From Adiantum capillus-veneris (taxonomy: Eukaryota > Streptophyta > Polypodiopsida > Polypodiales > Pteridaceae), in assembly GCA_014529385.2 (NCBI GenBank), contig CM043962.1, positions 124,662,470 through 124,726,469 on the forward strand: DNA of 64,000 nt, given 5' to 3'. A model generated the notes under the pieces. It ran no database searches and was not told where the DNA came from. It was given only the letters and a program-made list of their open reading frames with translations. A program made the translations under genes and the position numbers. Of this stretch, positions 1 to 10,439 are shown piece after piece (position 1 is the first letter of the stretch; every line of letters begins with the position of its first letter).

Positions 1-1137
1 TCAACACTATGGGCATACATGGTAGCTTACAAAACCTCAATAGGAACAACACCATACAACATGGTGTTTGGGCTAAACGCTATACTACCCATAGAGTTTT
101 TAATCCCAACTCTACGCGTAGCAACAAACTTGGAATGGACAGGGCATGAACTCTCTTCAAGAATTAATGATCTTGAAAAGCTAGATGAACTACGCTTACG
201 AGCGGTCGCTTCGATCTATGCTAAAAAGAGAAGGCAAAAGGAGTTTTTCGATAAACATGTGCGTACCAAAGAGTTTAAAATAGGAGATTATGTACTTGTT
301 TATACATTGAAGCAACATGCCAAGAAACTGAAAAAGCGAGGGATGGCACCATTTGTGATTCATGATCTATCACAAAGTGGGGCCGTCAAGCTTGCTACAT
401 TAGCAGGTGAAGAAATGCCAAACTGGATTAGTGGGTGTCGACTAAGGAGATATCACCTTCCACTCACACAGGAGATGCTCCAACAAATTCATCAAGGAAA
501 GCAAAGAATGAAAGAAAAAGAGAGAGTAGGGGAGGAAGCTCAAACCGAAGCACAAGAACGCATTGCAAAAAGACGTCTTCTGCAACAACAACAACAAAGT
601 AAACCACCATTGAGAATCAATGCCATTCGACTCATGAACTTGGAAGAAGACACAGTCGAGCTAATAATTAAAGTCAAGGTGGGCAGTGATCAAGTTGAAT
701 CACCAGCCTTGCTCGATTCGGGTGCTCAAGCAAATTTGATCTCTTACGGATTATACCAACAGCTCCAAGTCGCAGATCAACTTCATCCTACTCCCCAAGT
801 GCTGGAAAGTAGCACATCACATCCATTGAAAACATTAGGGTGGATTATATTGCATATACAGTTACATCAATATATTTACCCACACAAATTCTATGTGGTG
901 ACAGATGAAAGCACACAACAACCAATGCTTCTAGGGCAACCTTGGCAAAAAGCATACAATGTACAAATAGACTGGAAAGCACAGGCGGTCAAAATACAGC
1001 ACGAAAATGAACAGCAGGTGGTTGCTTTTGCTCAAAAGGAACATCCGGATCAAATGCAAGCCATGCAATCACTGGAAACAAATACCAAAGAACAAATACC
1101 CTCAACGATCAACACGAAACCTAATACCAACTACTAG
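1..1137 (+). CDS. Ty3/gypsy integrase tail fused to a retropepsin-like domain (5' end outside window)
   Basis: The frame is open from base 1, so the gene starts upstream of the window. Codons 1 to about 65 read as the end of a gypsy integrase core (ALWAY-like STLWAY, then TTPYNMVFG). Codons about 88-155 are the usual integrase C-terminal part (KIGDYVLVY, then a beta-rich segment ending RRYHLPL). There is no chromodomain. A charged, Gln-rich linker follows, and then codons about 205-335 look like an aspartic protease: LLDSGAQANLIS with the catalytic D-S-G-A at bases 715-726, and the flap-distal MLLGQPW at 925-945. Plant gypsy pol normally runs protease-RT-RNase H-integrase, so a protease after the integrase is out of order. 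It stops at TAG 1135-1137. The uninterrupted frame argues against a chance join, but I cannot see whether a normal protease also lies upstream. Confidence 0.8.
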   Translation, partial: STLWAYMVAYKTSIGTTPYNMVFGLNAILPIEFLIPTLRVATNLEWTGHELSSRINDLEKLDELRLRAVASIYAKKRRQKEFFDKHVRTKEFKIGDYVLVYTLKQHAKKLKKRGMAPFVIHDLSQSGAVKLATLAGEEMPNWISGCRLRRYHLPLTQEMLQQIHQGKQRMKEKERVGEEAQTEAQERIAKRRLLQQQQQSKPPLRINAIRLMNLEEDTVELIIKVKVGSDQVESPALLDSGAQANLISYGLYQQLQVADQLHPTPQVLESSTSHPLKTLGWIILHIQLHQYIYPHKFYVVTDESTQQPMLLGQPWQKAYNVQIDWKAQAVKIQHENEQQVVAFAQKEHPDQMQAMQSLETNTKEQIPSTINTKPNTNY

Positions 1138-1167
1138 CTAACGGCCAACCATGCTCATCACAGATAG

Positions 1168-1947
1168 GTGAAATCACCGACTACACTGCAAAAATCTAGA
1201 CTACCACAACAAGGTAAACAAGTATGGATGCGGAAGGATAGAAATGCCATGAGGGGGAAAACACAATGTGACAACCGAATTCTAACAAAGCAGATGGTGC
1301 AACCAAAAACCAAGGTAACCAAGAAGATATGGATTCCAAAGAAAATGCTTAGCCAAAACCCTCATGTCACTCACATTTGGATACCAAAGCAAAAGACAAA
1401 GCAAATACCTACGGTACAAGCAACGATGGAAAGTAGACATCTACAGGTCAACCGGGCAAACAAATATAAGTGGGTGCCGATGACAAACCAACAAGGGGCA
1501 AAGTTGGCCGCACCACACTACCAATGGAAAGCCAAGGCCATACGGCCCATAGCTATCACATCCTCCGAAATATCTACGACTCCATCAACAGTGTCGGTAA
1601 CACAGTTGCCTCTAACCAAAAAGACCATTAAACAAAGAGCAGTAGAGTTACAGTTGCTACTTGCCAAGAAAACAGGAAACCTTGACGGCGAATGCCAAAT
1701 CTTGCTTATTCCCTTCTCTTACACAACATTAATTTTTCCATGCATTGACCGAGTATGCATAAAACAGGGCCACATTAATCGGCCACGCATTAGCACGACT
1801 TTTTCAACCTATGCATGGCACATACTCCGAGGCGAAACCTTGTCGTCCATGAGGACTCCGACTAGGAGGGGGGGAGGCATTGTCAATGCGGAACCAATAA
1901 CAGAAATAGCAACTAAGGGCACAATTTTTGACTATTTTCAGGGTTGA
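1168..1947 (+). CDS. Basic ORF with repeated W-I/V-P-K-type motifs, downstream of the integrase-protease ORF
   Basis: I do not recognise this protein. It is in the same frame as the integrase-protease ORF and is separated from it only by two TAG codons (1135-1137 and 1165-1167). It could therefore be a continuation of one polyprotein reached by readthrough or created by nonsense mutations. The frame opens with GTG at 1168; the first ATG is at 1228. The first half is very basic and contains four spaced motifs, VWMRK, IWIPK, HIWIPK and KWVPM, about 20-50 residues apart. The second half is less basic. The last 22 codons lie beyond the LTR start at 1881, so the end of the ORF is probably not coding. 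Confidence 0.4.
   Translation: MKSPTTLQKSRLPQQGKQVWMRKDRNAMRGKTQCDNRILTKQMVQPKTKVTKKIWIPKKMLSQNPHVTHIWIPKQKTKQIPTVQATMESRHLQVNRANKYKWVPMTNQQGAKLAAPHYQWKAKAIRPIAITSSEISTTPSTVSVTQLPLTKKTIKQRAVELQLLLAKKTGNLDGECQILLIPFSYTTLIFPCIDRVCIKQGHINRPRISTTFSTYAWHILRGETLSSMRTPTRRGGGIVNAEPITEIATKGTIFDYFQG
1864..1880 (+). other. Polypurine tract ahead of a gypsy 3' LTR
   Basis: A G-rich tract (AGGAGGGGGGGAGGC) is followed at 1881 by TGTCAATGCGG, a typical LTR start. It marks the boundary between the internal region of the first gypsy element and its 3' LTR. Confidence 0.7.
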
Positions 1948-3474
1948 CGTTTGATTGCGAAATTTTTTGGAGTAACCCAAGTATATATGCCCTTATACAG
2001 CATGAAGCTACAGGAATATGGGGCCAAACGGCAAATTAAGCCCCTAGGTGTGTGTATATATATAGAAATAGCCATTTTTCAGGCAAAATATTGGTAAAAC
2101 GGAGAAAACTGGCCACAAAAATTGCATGAGAGTGTATATAATGTGTAGCGGTGATGTTTGTGATCTATTATGAATTATGGGGATTTTCTGGGTTTGATTT
2201 GCTATTTTCCTTTTAATTTTGCTAATTTTCGGTAGAAAAAATTCAAAAATACAAAAAGCAGGTGAAAAACAGTCGTAATGAAAAACAAAAAATATGGGGA
2301 TGACCAATGACTAAAGAACAACCTATGGTACAGTGGGGGTGCAATTATGAGACTGAAGCAGAAAGTGTGTTTTGGCCAGGTTTTGGCCGAAATGACAAAT
2401 TTTTGGTAAACAGAGCAAATGGAGTCCAAATCAAGAATTTTTTGAGCCTAAACCGCATCTTGCAGAAAGATAGGAGCACATGTCAAATTTCATGAAAAAT
2501 GGTTCGGGGACCTCCATTATAACAATTTTTCACCCCATTTTTAGCTCATTCTCACTATTGACCTTGTGGAGAGAGCTTCTGCCACCTAGAGCGGATCGAC
2601 CTTCCAGCAGCTTCTACGATGCGCACGTCTACCCGACGAGCTCCAAACATGAGAGGTAGGCTCACCACCTTGAGCTTTTCGCGCACGTTTGTCATTCTGT
2701 CGCGAAAACTAGCGTAGAGGTCACACACAAAGCGAGCAGTAGAGACCTACAAGTAGAAATGGCGGCCTAACGGCTAACCCGAAAGCAACAAGACTTCATC
2801 AGCAGGTTACCCTAGTCTAGGAGACCCTTCCTGGATAGCCAATGGCAGTGGGAAAACATCGGGAAAAACCCTAATTCCCAAAAACCCGCAAGAGGCCACC
2901 AAATGGGAAATCGGCGAAACGGCGATCAAATGCTACCAAAATTTACGGGTAGGAGCATATCGACATGCTTGACAAGTCCATATGACCCGCATGACCAAAA
3001 AGTGACCCGAAGCGGCACTAAACCTCAGAAACGACATCAGACAGACAAAGCGTCAAAATGCACTTGTGGCCAAACTGCAAGTCCGTTTGCCACCAAACTT
3101 CACGAGCGGCTTTCCTAGACCATCAACAACCAAGTCCTATGGTGGTGGACCACCACAAATCATCAAAGGTATGTAAACGCCTCCACGGGTGCTTCTAGAG
3201 GGACAAATTGCCAAATGAAGCTCCGGTGAAGCCAAAGTCGACAAAAATCATACGTCAAGGATCCCCAAAGGATTTGGAAGCTATGAAGACCAACATTGAG
3301 GAATTTCATCGCCAAAAAGCACTCCAAAAGTCAGAAAACGGCTCAGAGGCTCTGAAGTCCACACAGGGAGTTTTTACTTACCCAATTGACTTTTTTGTTG
3401 AAATTAGGCTTAAAAGGGACTGAGGGGAGCAAAGGGCAAGCACTGGGAGCACTAACAAGAGAAAAATCACCAGG
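1881..3474 (+). repeat. 3' LTR of the first gypsy element (start firm, end not found) and unassigned spacer
   Basis: The LTR starts at 1881 with TG. TATA-like runs occur near 2050-2065 and 2134-2141. I could not find a CA end, because no second copy of this LTR is in the window. From about 2560 the sequence becomes more GC-rich and carries no convincing coding frame; the short ORFs here are 60-85 codons without recognisable motifs. Some of this stretch may be the leader of the non-autonomous element at 4475-8930, whose own 5' LTR is missing. Confidence 0.45.
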
Positions 3475-4352
3475 ATACATCCTACGCGTAGGATGTCTCA
3501 AGGGAAATTCTTGGCACAAAACCCAACAATTCTTGCCATGCACATGTTCTGAATGACATTCACAAGCCCTACACCAAATTTCATCACCTTTGGAAGAGAT
3601 TGGACCTCATATGCATGGAAAAACGCAAAGATAGGGCATAAAGGCACTAAAGGGCCATTAACCTACCAAATCTTTTCCAAATCTCATGAAATTTTCACAA
3701 CACATTCACATACACATCAGCCAACTTTCTGTGTGGTCTGGGAGAAAAAATGAAGAAAAAGACATCCTACGCGTAGGATGTCTAATGGACCTTTTGGGCA
3801 TGAAGGAGAAGTTTTGTCATTTCAGAAGTAATAACCTCATCAACAAGAGCCCATATGTCAAGCTTGAAGCCCTTATAATCACTTTTGACCCCCAACACCT
3901 TCAAGATACATTTTTTGAGCCCAAAAACACCTCATAGAGCCCTACATGCATCAAATATTATCCAAATACAAATCCAAGAACATGGCTATGTTCCACAGGT
4001 CAAGGACAACCCACTGATCAAGTTTCATCGAGTTCTGAAGAAAAAGACATCCTACGCGTAGGATGTCTTAAGCTTAGATTTAGATTTTTGTGCAAGAAAT
4101 GACATCATAGGAGCTAATACCATGATGCATTGAGCCCATATACCAAGTTTCAACCCATTTGGACATCAATTGCTTCCCATGATGGACAATCTACCAAAAT
4201 TGTGACTTAAAGCCTAAATCAGCCCAAAAATCCACTTTTTGACATCCAAATTCAAATCCAAGCTTATAACCATGTTCCATGAGCCTTACACTACCTACAA
4301 GTCAAGTATGAACCAGTTCTGAAGAAAAAAACATCCTACGCGTAGGATGTCT
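3475..4352. repeat. Four 24-bp palindromes at a constant ~285-bp period
   Basis: The half-site AGACATCCTACG is followed directly by its reverse complement. Copies lie at 3475-3498, 3760-3783, 4045-4068 and 4329-4352, so start-to-start distances are 285, 285 and 284. The second and third copies are perfect; the first and fourth each have one mismatch at position 2. The last three are preceded by a GAAGAAAAA-like run, and copies 3 and 4 also by GTTCTGAAGAAAAA. The sequence between palindromes is only loosely similar from unit to unit, so the palindrome is far better kept than its spacer. The core TACGCGTA contains a CGCG box. The array lies just upstream of the coiled-coil ORF, probably in the leader of that element. 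Confidence 0.9.
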
Positions 4353-4474
4353 AGATGGATTTTTTTGGGTCAAATTTGCACTGTGAGCACATGCACAGCT
4401 TCACAAGTTCCTTTTGAGCTATGATTTCAATTTTCAAGTCATTTGGATAAGTAAAACTCAGTTTAACAGCTGAT

Positions 4475-7400
4475 ATGAAAAAAAAAATGCTAAACTTTGG
4501 ATTGCTGAGTACAACAGGGTCTATGGCAGCCTCGAAGTCACCGGCAAAGAAGAAGAGAATGACAATCAAAGAATATCTGGACGAGGTGGAACCATTTGTC
4601 ATTCCAGAGGGAACATTAAAGCCTACAAGCACCTGGATACAAGAAGATCTACTAGAGTCAAACGACCTAAAAATCTACCAAGGAGTATTCAAGGACAATG
4701 ACGGAAATATAATAGAGCTGCCAATGCTGCCAAGGGAGCTCAATGAACTTGTCCGGAGCAAAATGGCCGGCTACTTGGAGAAAATTGACCTCCATAACTA
4801 TTTTGAATCAATCCCAGCAGGGGTGGACGTCAAAAGAGTATGGGAGTTTGTGACCAGCATTAGAGAAGATGGAGTGGCCAAGGTGACGGATTTGCATGGC
4901 AGACCCAACACAGAGATCATTATTACGGAAAGGGTTGTTGCCCATGCACTAGATCTCTCCAATCAGGGAGACAGTGTGACAAAGAGAAGGGATGAAGTAA
5001 AGGTGTACACAGAGAAAAAGGCTAATTAAACTTTTGAAGACATCGCCAACCCAAAGGTGGCGATCATGAGCCAATTGTACAACCAATACTTCCACATGTG
5101 CACGAAGAGGCCGCAGAAGTACAGGATGCCGCCAGGTGCAATTGCCACAACCTTTACTTGGGCAATGACGAAGGCACCCCAAAGATAATCAACTATGTGG
5201 CATACATACAAGACAGCCTGGTAAAGATGGGAAACAAAAAGACAACCTACATAGTGCCAGGAGAGATGATAACCAAGGTAGTTTATGCAGCACTACATGC
5301 CAAGGGAAGGTGGCCTGACCCCCCATCTCAGAATGACTGGCTAAGGATAAAGGAAGACAAAGAAGACGAGCCACAATGAGCACCAAGGGTAGCTACAAGG
5401 TTGAAGAGATGACTGGAGCCAGTGGAAGAGGAGGAACCTGAGCAGAAGAAAGGCAAAAAAGAATCTGCTCAAGTGCCAGCCAAAGAGACTCAATCACAAA
5501 AAGCGGCTAGACTCGAGAGGCTAATGGAGAGTTTCCGAGCAGAAAGAGCCCTCAAGGGCGATCTAAACGAATTATGGAAGCCATCCCTTGAGTCGATGTC
5601 CGGATCCTCAAGAAGAGTGCAGAGGGACCGCTTCGAAGACTATATCAAGATTTTCGAGATTCTTGATACTGCGGCGGAAAACATTCCACACATCCCTTTC
5701 ACCGAGGAAGAAGTGGAGCAAATGTGGCAAACGATGCTAGATGAACAAGAAAACAAGGAAAGAGAAAGAAAGACAAAAGCAGATAGGGATTTCAAGGGCA
5801 AACATACAGCTTTACCAGGTAGCCCTAAACCTAGCCCACCGCCATCACCACCTCCTAGTAGCCCTCCTCCAGAAGATCAGAAGGCCGAAGACAAGCAAGA
5901 AGAACACCAAGATGAAGAGCAAGAGCACAGGACAGAACGTGAACACTAAGAAGAAGCCAAGCCTGCATCCGAACAAAAAAAGCTCGAGGAAGCATACTAT
6001 GCATTTTTGGACCTGCTAGCTGCAGGCTATTCAAAGGACACAGTCGCATTCGACTTGGCAAGGACACGAAGTGAAGAACAGCTGCCAGGCATCCGGCTAG
6101 TTGAACTTAAGGAGATTGCTACCGACACGCTAGACCTGCACCCGCCCTCGAATGATTGGGATGTGGTGATGACAATGCTAGCTAGAATAAGGGCACAATC
6201 TGTGGCATCAGACAAAGAGTTGATAACTCTAAGAGCCGCTGAAGTAAAGACCAAAATGGAAAGAGATCTACTGCAGGCAAAAAGCCAAGGACACAAAGAA
6301 AGAGAAGCTGACCTCGAGGCCAGCCTAGCCACTGCTCTACAAAACTGCCAAACAAAGGAAGAAGCAAATGAGGCAGCGACAAAGAAATTGCAAGCAGCTG
6401 AAGAGGAGTTCCTGCAACTCAGCAAGTCATTGCGAGATGCAGAAAAAGAAAGGGATAATCTGACACTCCAGCTAGCAGAAGAAACAAAAGAAGTAGAGGC
6501 CTTGAGGAATGCTAAGGAGAAGGCGGAAATAGAACAAGAAGCAAGCCTGGATGAAGTCCTTGAGCTCAAGGACCAATTAAAAGTCAAAGATCAAACCATC
6601 TAGAGGGTGAGAGCATCACCTGCGCGAGTTAGATCTACAAGCTCAACTCACATTATTTCGGAGAGTCAAATGTATGAAGAGCAAATGCAAGAACTCCAAA
6701 AGCAGTTGACTCTTGAGAAGAAGCAGAGGGTGATCATGGCTGAAGGTTCTATTGCAATGCAAACCAGGTTGGAGGACAGCCAAAAGGCCCTACAAGAAGA
6801 ATTGACAAGCATCAAGATAAAGCTCGAGGAGGCAGAAAAAGTAAATGCTGAACTCAATGACCTCCTCGTGACTATGGGCAAGGAAGCAGAAGTGGAGAAG
6901 CAGACACTCCTCACAAAAATAGAGGAGTTGAAAAGCCGACAACAAGCAGAACCAGAGAGCTCAGGGCCAGCTGCCAATGAGGGGATCGACCTCGACAATG
7001 TGTCGGATCCTATGGACACACCCATGCCAGAGGAAAGCATAGCAGGCTCCTCTCAAGAGCCCCAGTATCTAACACAAGAAGAAGAGAAAAATTTGCGAAA
7101 AGCAATAGAGGCAGAGCTAAGAGAGAGCACCAAAGAGGCCTTGGAATGGGAACAGAGGGTTTTCAAATCAATGACAATTCAGAAAATCGACGCCAGCAAT
7201 CTCATGCGTGAATGGCTACAACCCTCTCTCCCATATCCATTGCTTAAATATGAAGGGGCAACAATAAACCAGCGGATCAGAGAAGAACCAACGGTCCCTC
7301 TCTACAACGCAGACACCTCGAGGCCAGAAGGAGTAAGGGTGATAGTAGATTCTCAGCACAAGTGGAGGAAAGCTTGGCTTACCAAGTACCTACAGTACCT

Positions 7401-7946
7401 AATACACTTGGTAGAGGCACCTAAACACATCAGGGAAAATCTCAGCTTCTGCCCTCTACCAAGGGTTAGGACGTGGAAAGCACACGAAATCTTACAGAGA
7501 AGCCAACCCACTTGGCTGAACTACCCAAAGCTGCCAGGCGTGAAGGCAGGTGAGAGAATAAGTTTACAATACATGGTGAAAACCCTAACGAGCGCCATAA
7601 GTTGTTCACTGGCTCACCTGACCTTACATGCATCATGATGAGAAAGATCTGCAGGACCATCGTAGCAGTGTTTGAAACCTTCAAGCCAGGACAGGTGACT
7701 CACAGCATATTCTTCTTCCAGGACACATACAGATGTGCGTATGAGATGTTAGGTCAACCTTCCATGGAGGTGATACATGCATTATATCAAAGAATCATGT
7801 TTCTCCCATCTTATCACCTCTAGGCGTTTGAAGAAGATTTCTACATGGGGTTCTTTGCCATGCATACAGACATCTTTGGGCCAACAATGCTGAATCTACA
7901 TGCACGGTACGAATCGCTGCTAAAGATGCGGGAGACCATAAGGTGA
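4475..7946 (+). pseudogene. Large coiled-coil ORF of a non-autonomous LTR element, broken by stops and frameshifts
   Basis: Collinear open frames at 4475-5029, 5098-5379, 5422-5949, 6007-6603, 6607-7638 and 7602-7946 describe one protein of about 1,150 codons. Four of the pieces share one frame and are separated only by stops at 5377, 5947 and 6601. There are frameshifts near 5030-5097 and 7600-7638 and a TAG at 7821-7823. The N-terminal ~180 residues contain a basic KSPAKKKR stretch and a folded region (VWEFVTSIREDGVAKV) that resembles the N-terminal domain of some plant transposon-encoded proteins of unknown function. A Pro-rich and acidic stretch follows (about 5820-5945), then about 300 residues of heptad-rich coiled coil (about 6180-6950), then a conserved-looking C-terminal domain with many Trp. 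There is no protease, RT, RNase H, integrase or zinc knuckle. I do not know its function; a gag-like structural role is possible. Confidence 0.65.
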
Positions 7947-7985
7947 AGCAAAAAGATCAAGGCCATGTCGGGGACAACATGAACA

Positions 7986-7998
7986 AGGAGGGGGGGGA
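7986..7998 (+). other. Polypurine tract of the coiled-coil LTR element
   Basis: AGGAGGGGGGGA lies 40 bases after the last stop of the coiled-coil ORF and abuts the LTR start TGTTAGAAGC at 7999. This ties the ORF to the LTR. Confidence 0.8.
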
Positions 7999-8930
7999 TG
8001 TTAGAAGCTGGCCACACCCCACGGCATCTAACTACTCGGCGGATTATTATTTTTTGTAATTAGTCATTCATTGAGGAAAACGCGGTTTTTCACCTTGTAA
8101 ATATTGGGACTTACAGAAGTTTCCAGATTGTATCCAAGTTTTGATAGTTAGAAGGAGTAGATGGATGATTTTGGAACTTTAGGGTTTGAGAAGTTGTAAG
8201 GTATATATATCACTTTTTGACATTAATGAAGGACCTTTTGTCATTTTAAACAAGTTTAAGTTTGTGAGTGAGCGTATTGTGTATGTGAGAGAGAGTGTGA
8301 GCTTTGTCTTGACGCTACGTGTGCTACGATGGTCGGAATCAAGTGCGGAGAAGTGCAGTGTGTTGCCCCCGACTAGAGCTACGAGCCGATACCAACATTG
8401 CGCGCATACGGTCCAGCTTCGGGAGCTTCTTCTACGAGCTTCATCGGTTGTTTGGGTGAGCATACGTTGTCCGATTTTGCATTGCAGCATATCCACACGT
8501 TCACATTGAGTAGAACCACACATTAGGCACTTCAGATTTCGGAAACGAAGACCTGCAGATTTTGGCCAGACATCCTACGTGTTTCTGCACCGTGTGTTTT
8601 GGGTCGTGACTTTGGTTCATAGACCTTAGGGAGAGTGGCCTATAGGTATTCGTAGGGTCTCCTTCAAGTTCTGTGGTGTTTCCGAAGTGTTTGATAGGTG
8701 TTCGGCTCTAGCAAGCGTTGTAGGAAGCATCCTCTTTTGTTCTCTTGAAGACTGTGACTTAGACAATTGGTAGGGGTCTCTGTAGGAACTAGTTAGGAGT
8801 CGGTCGAGTGTAAGTTGACACCTTATGCTTGCATCCACGTGCCTGTGGGTCGAGATTCCTCCTTAGCTGACATTACTTGTTAGGTGAGTTCTAGTTGTGC
8901 TGACGTCCGTCGTGGCGTATCCGTCCAACA
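7999..8930 (+). repeat. 932-bp 3' LTR of the coiled-coil element
   Basis: The ends are TGTTAG and CCAACA, giving the TGTT/AACA terminal inverted repeat. A TATA box (TATATATATC) lies near 8201. The next five bases are GCTGG (8931-8935), the candidate target duplication, but the 5' LTR is absent from the window, so this cannot be confirmed. At 8568-8580 the LTR carries AGACATCCTACGT, the half-site of the palindromes found upstream of the ORF. A diverged copy of this LTR lies at 12345-12958. Confidence 0.8.
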
Positions 8931-8935
8931 GCTGG

Positions 8936-9207
8936 ACAACACCTTCCAAAAGAAGTTTCAAATTAAGTGGGAAGGCCCTTTCAAGGTAGTGGAGTGTTTT
9001 CCGAATGGTACATATCAGTTGGCTAACCTGGATGGGATTTTACATAGGTGAAGGGTAAATGGATTGCGTCTTAAATTGTATCATGCTAGATTGATGATGG
9101 TGGAGCAAGATGAGCTGTCTGTGGAGGAAGTAATGTTGGTGAGGGATGAGGAGACTTGTGATGCGGCGAGTCTCATATCGCTTTATGCTGCTGCTGATCA
9201 TGAATGA
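8936..9207 (+). pseudogene. Ty3/gypsy integrase C-terminal fragment
   Basis: The frame reads KKKFQIKWEGPFKVVE, then FPNGTYQLANLDG, then a TGA, then RVNGLRLKLYHARL, and ends at TGA 9205-9207. This is the C-terminal tail of a gypsy integrase without a chromodomain. Its upstream part is missing because the coiled-coil LTR element ends at 8930, directly next to it. A G-rich stretch and an LTR start follow at 9218-9236. Confidence 0.75.
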
Positions 9208-9235
9208 TCTAGCAGGCTAGGGGATGGGCAAATTA

Positions 9236-10379
9236 TGTCAGGAGTTTTTTGGAGCAAGGGATTTCGCATATATACATAAACATGCATGGTGCATCAAATA
9301 AATAATTGCCCATTTTTCAGAGCCAGGTGGTTACGTGGGGCCCACATGTGTACAGGTAGGACAGGGTATACATAGTGCATCGATTTTCACTATTACCAGT
9401 ACCACTGTGTTTTTTCTACAATAAGGAGGAGTTGGTAGCGCGTAAAACTTCTCAAGGAAGCTATCCGCGGGCCGACGACATGAGGTAAGCAGGTGCGTCA
9501 GATGGCATCTAGTGGTGTCAGGAGGGCGAACGGGGTCAATAATTGCACGCGGATGAGGACGGACACAACGTGGGTGTTTTCTTGTGAGAGTTATGCAGAA
9601 AGGTCATCATTAGGACCACTTTTTGGGGCCACTTCACGTGGTTGCGAGATGCATTATTGAAAAGAAATGAGTGCCAGGTGTGCGGATGATGCAAAAAGGT
9701 GACAACTATGCACTGCAAGGTCAGTTTTTGGCCTGTTCGGGGTCCGTTTGAGGTCATCCAAAAGGCCAAGGGTGCCCAACTAATAAAGCTAAGTGTGGGA
9801 ACTGAAAAAAGAGAGAGAATACCAGAAAAAACGTGGAGAAGAGAGGAGGAACAGCCGCAAGTGTGTTTTTGTTGTTTTTGGAGCATTTTTTGGCCCTAAA
9901 CTGCTCATCCGAGGTCGGATTTGAGCACTTTGACATTGTAGACTGGGGTTTTTGGGCGTTCCGAACGCAATGACGCTGTCCATTTTGCCAAATTCCTCAC
10001 AAATTTTTTGCTGTTTTTCTGAGTAGTCTTCTCCGGTGAGTGAAGCCTCTACTTAACTTTGTGGTTGTATCTGGTGTATTTCCTCAATACTGTGTAAACT
10101 ATTTACCCCATTGGTGTTGGGCTGAGCTTCATCGAGTCTAAACAATAGCGATTTTCCTCCTTTGACCTGAATTGAGAGTGTGTGTGTGAGTGTGTATGTG
10201 TGAGTGTTGAGTGGGCAAGTGGGAAATCTCTCTCTTCTCACTCCGCCTGTGTGTTTCCTTTCTCGGCCAGGCTAGTTGTGTAAGCCGAGTGGTGCCCCAT
10301 AGTGTGTGTGTGTGTATCTTCCCAAGAGTGTGTGTCGGGTCGTTATAGAGGCGCTGTGTGTGTTTTCATCCCGTTCACA
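9236..10379 (+). repeat. 3' LTR of the gypsy fragment (~1.14 kb)
   Basis: The start TGTCAGGAG follows a short purine-rich tract (CTAGGGGATGGG) 11 bases after the integrase remnant. The proposed end is TTCACA at 10379, giving TGT/ACA ends. No second copy is present, so the right boundary is inferred. The last 200 bases are rich in GT/TG runs. I see no genes inside. Confidence 0.6.
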
Positions 10380-10439
10380 GCGTATAATGAAGGTGTATAC
10401 GTATATTTTTTACAATACAAGCGTATAAATGCAACACAA
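10380..10439. repeat. Right terminal piece of a TIR DNA transposon inserted in copia
   Basis: Read inwards from 10439 on the minus strand, the sequence is TTGTGTTGCATTTATAC, which resembles the left end at 27635 (GTAAGTTGCATTATAC). Both ends abut the same 8 bases of copia RT, ATTTACAT (10440-10447 and 27627-27634). An 8-bp target duplication fits a hAT-type insertion. Only 60 bp remain here before the gypsy LTR end. Confidence 0.45.

Noticed and set aside
3475-4352. CRISPR-like array
   Set aside because: The period is 285 bp, the spacers are related to each other, and the context is a plant retroelement leader, not a prokaryotic locus.
6027-6587. 186-codon minus-strand ORF
   Set aside because: It is antisense to the coiled-coil ORF; the Ser/Ala-rich content mirrors Glu/Lys-rich codons on the other strand.
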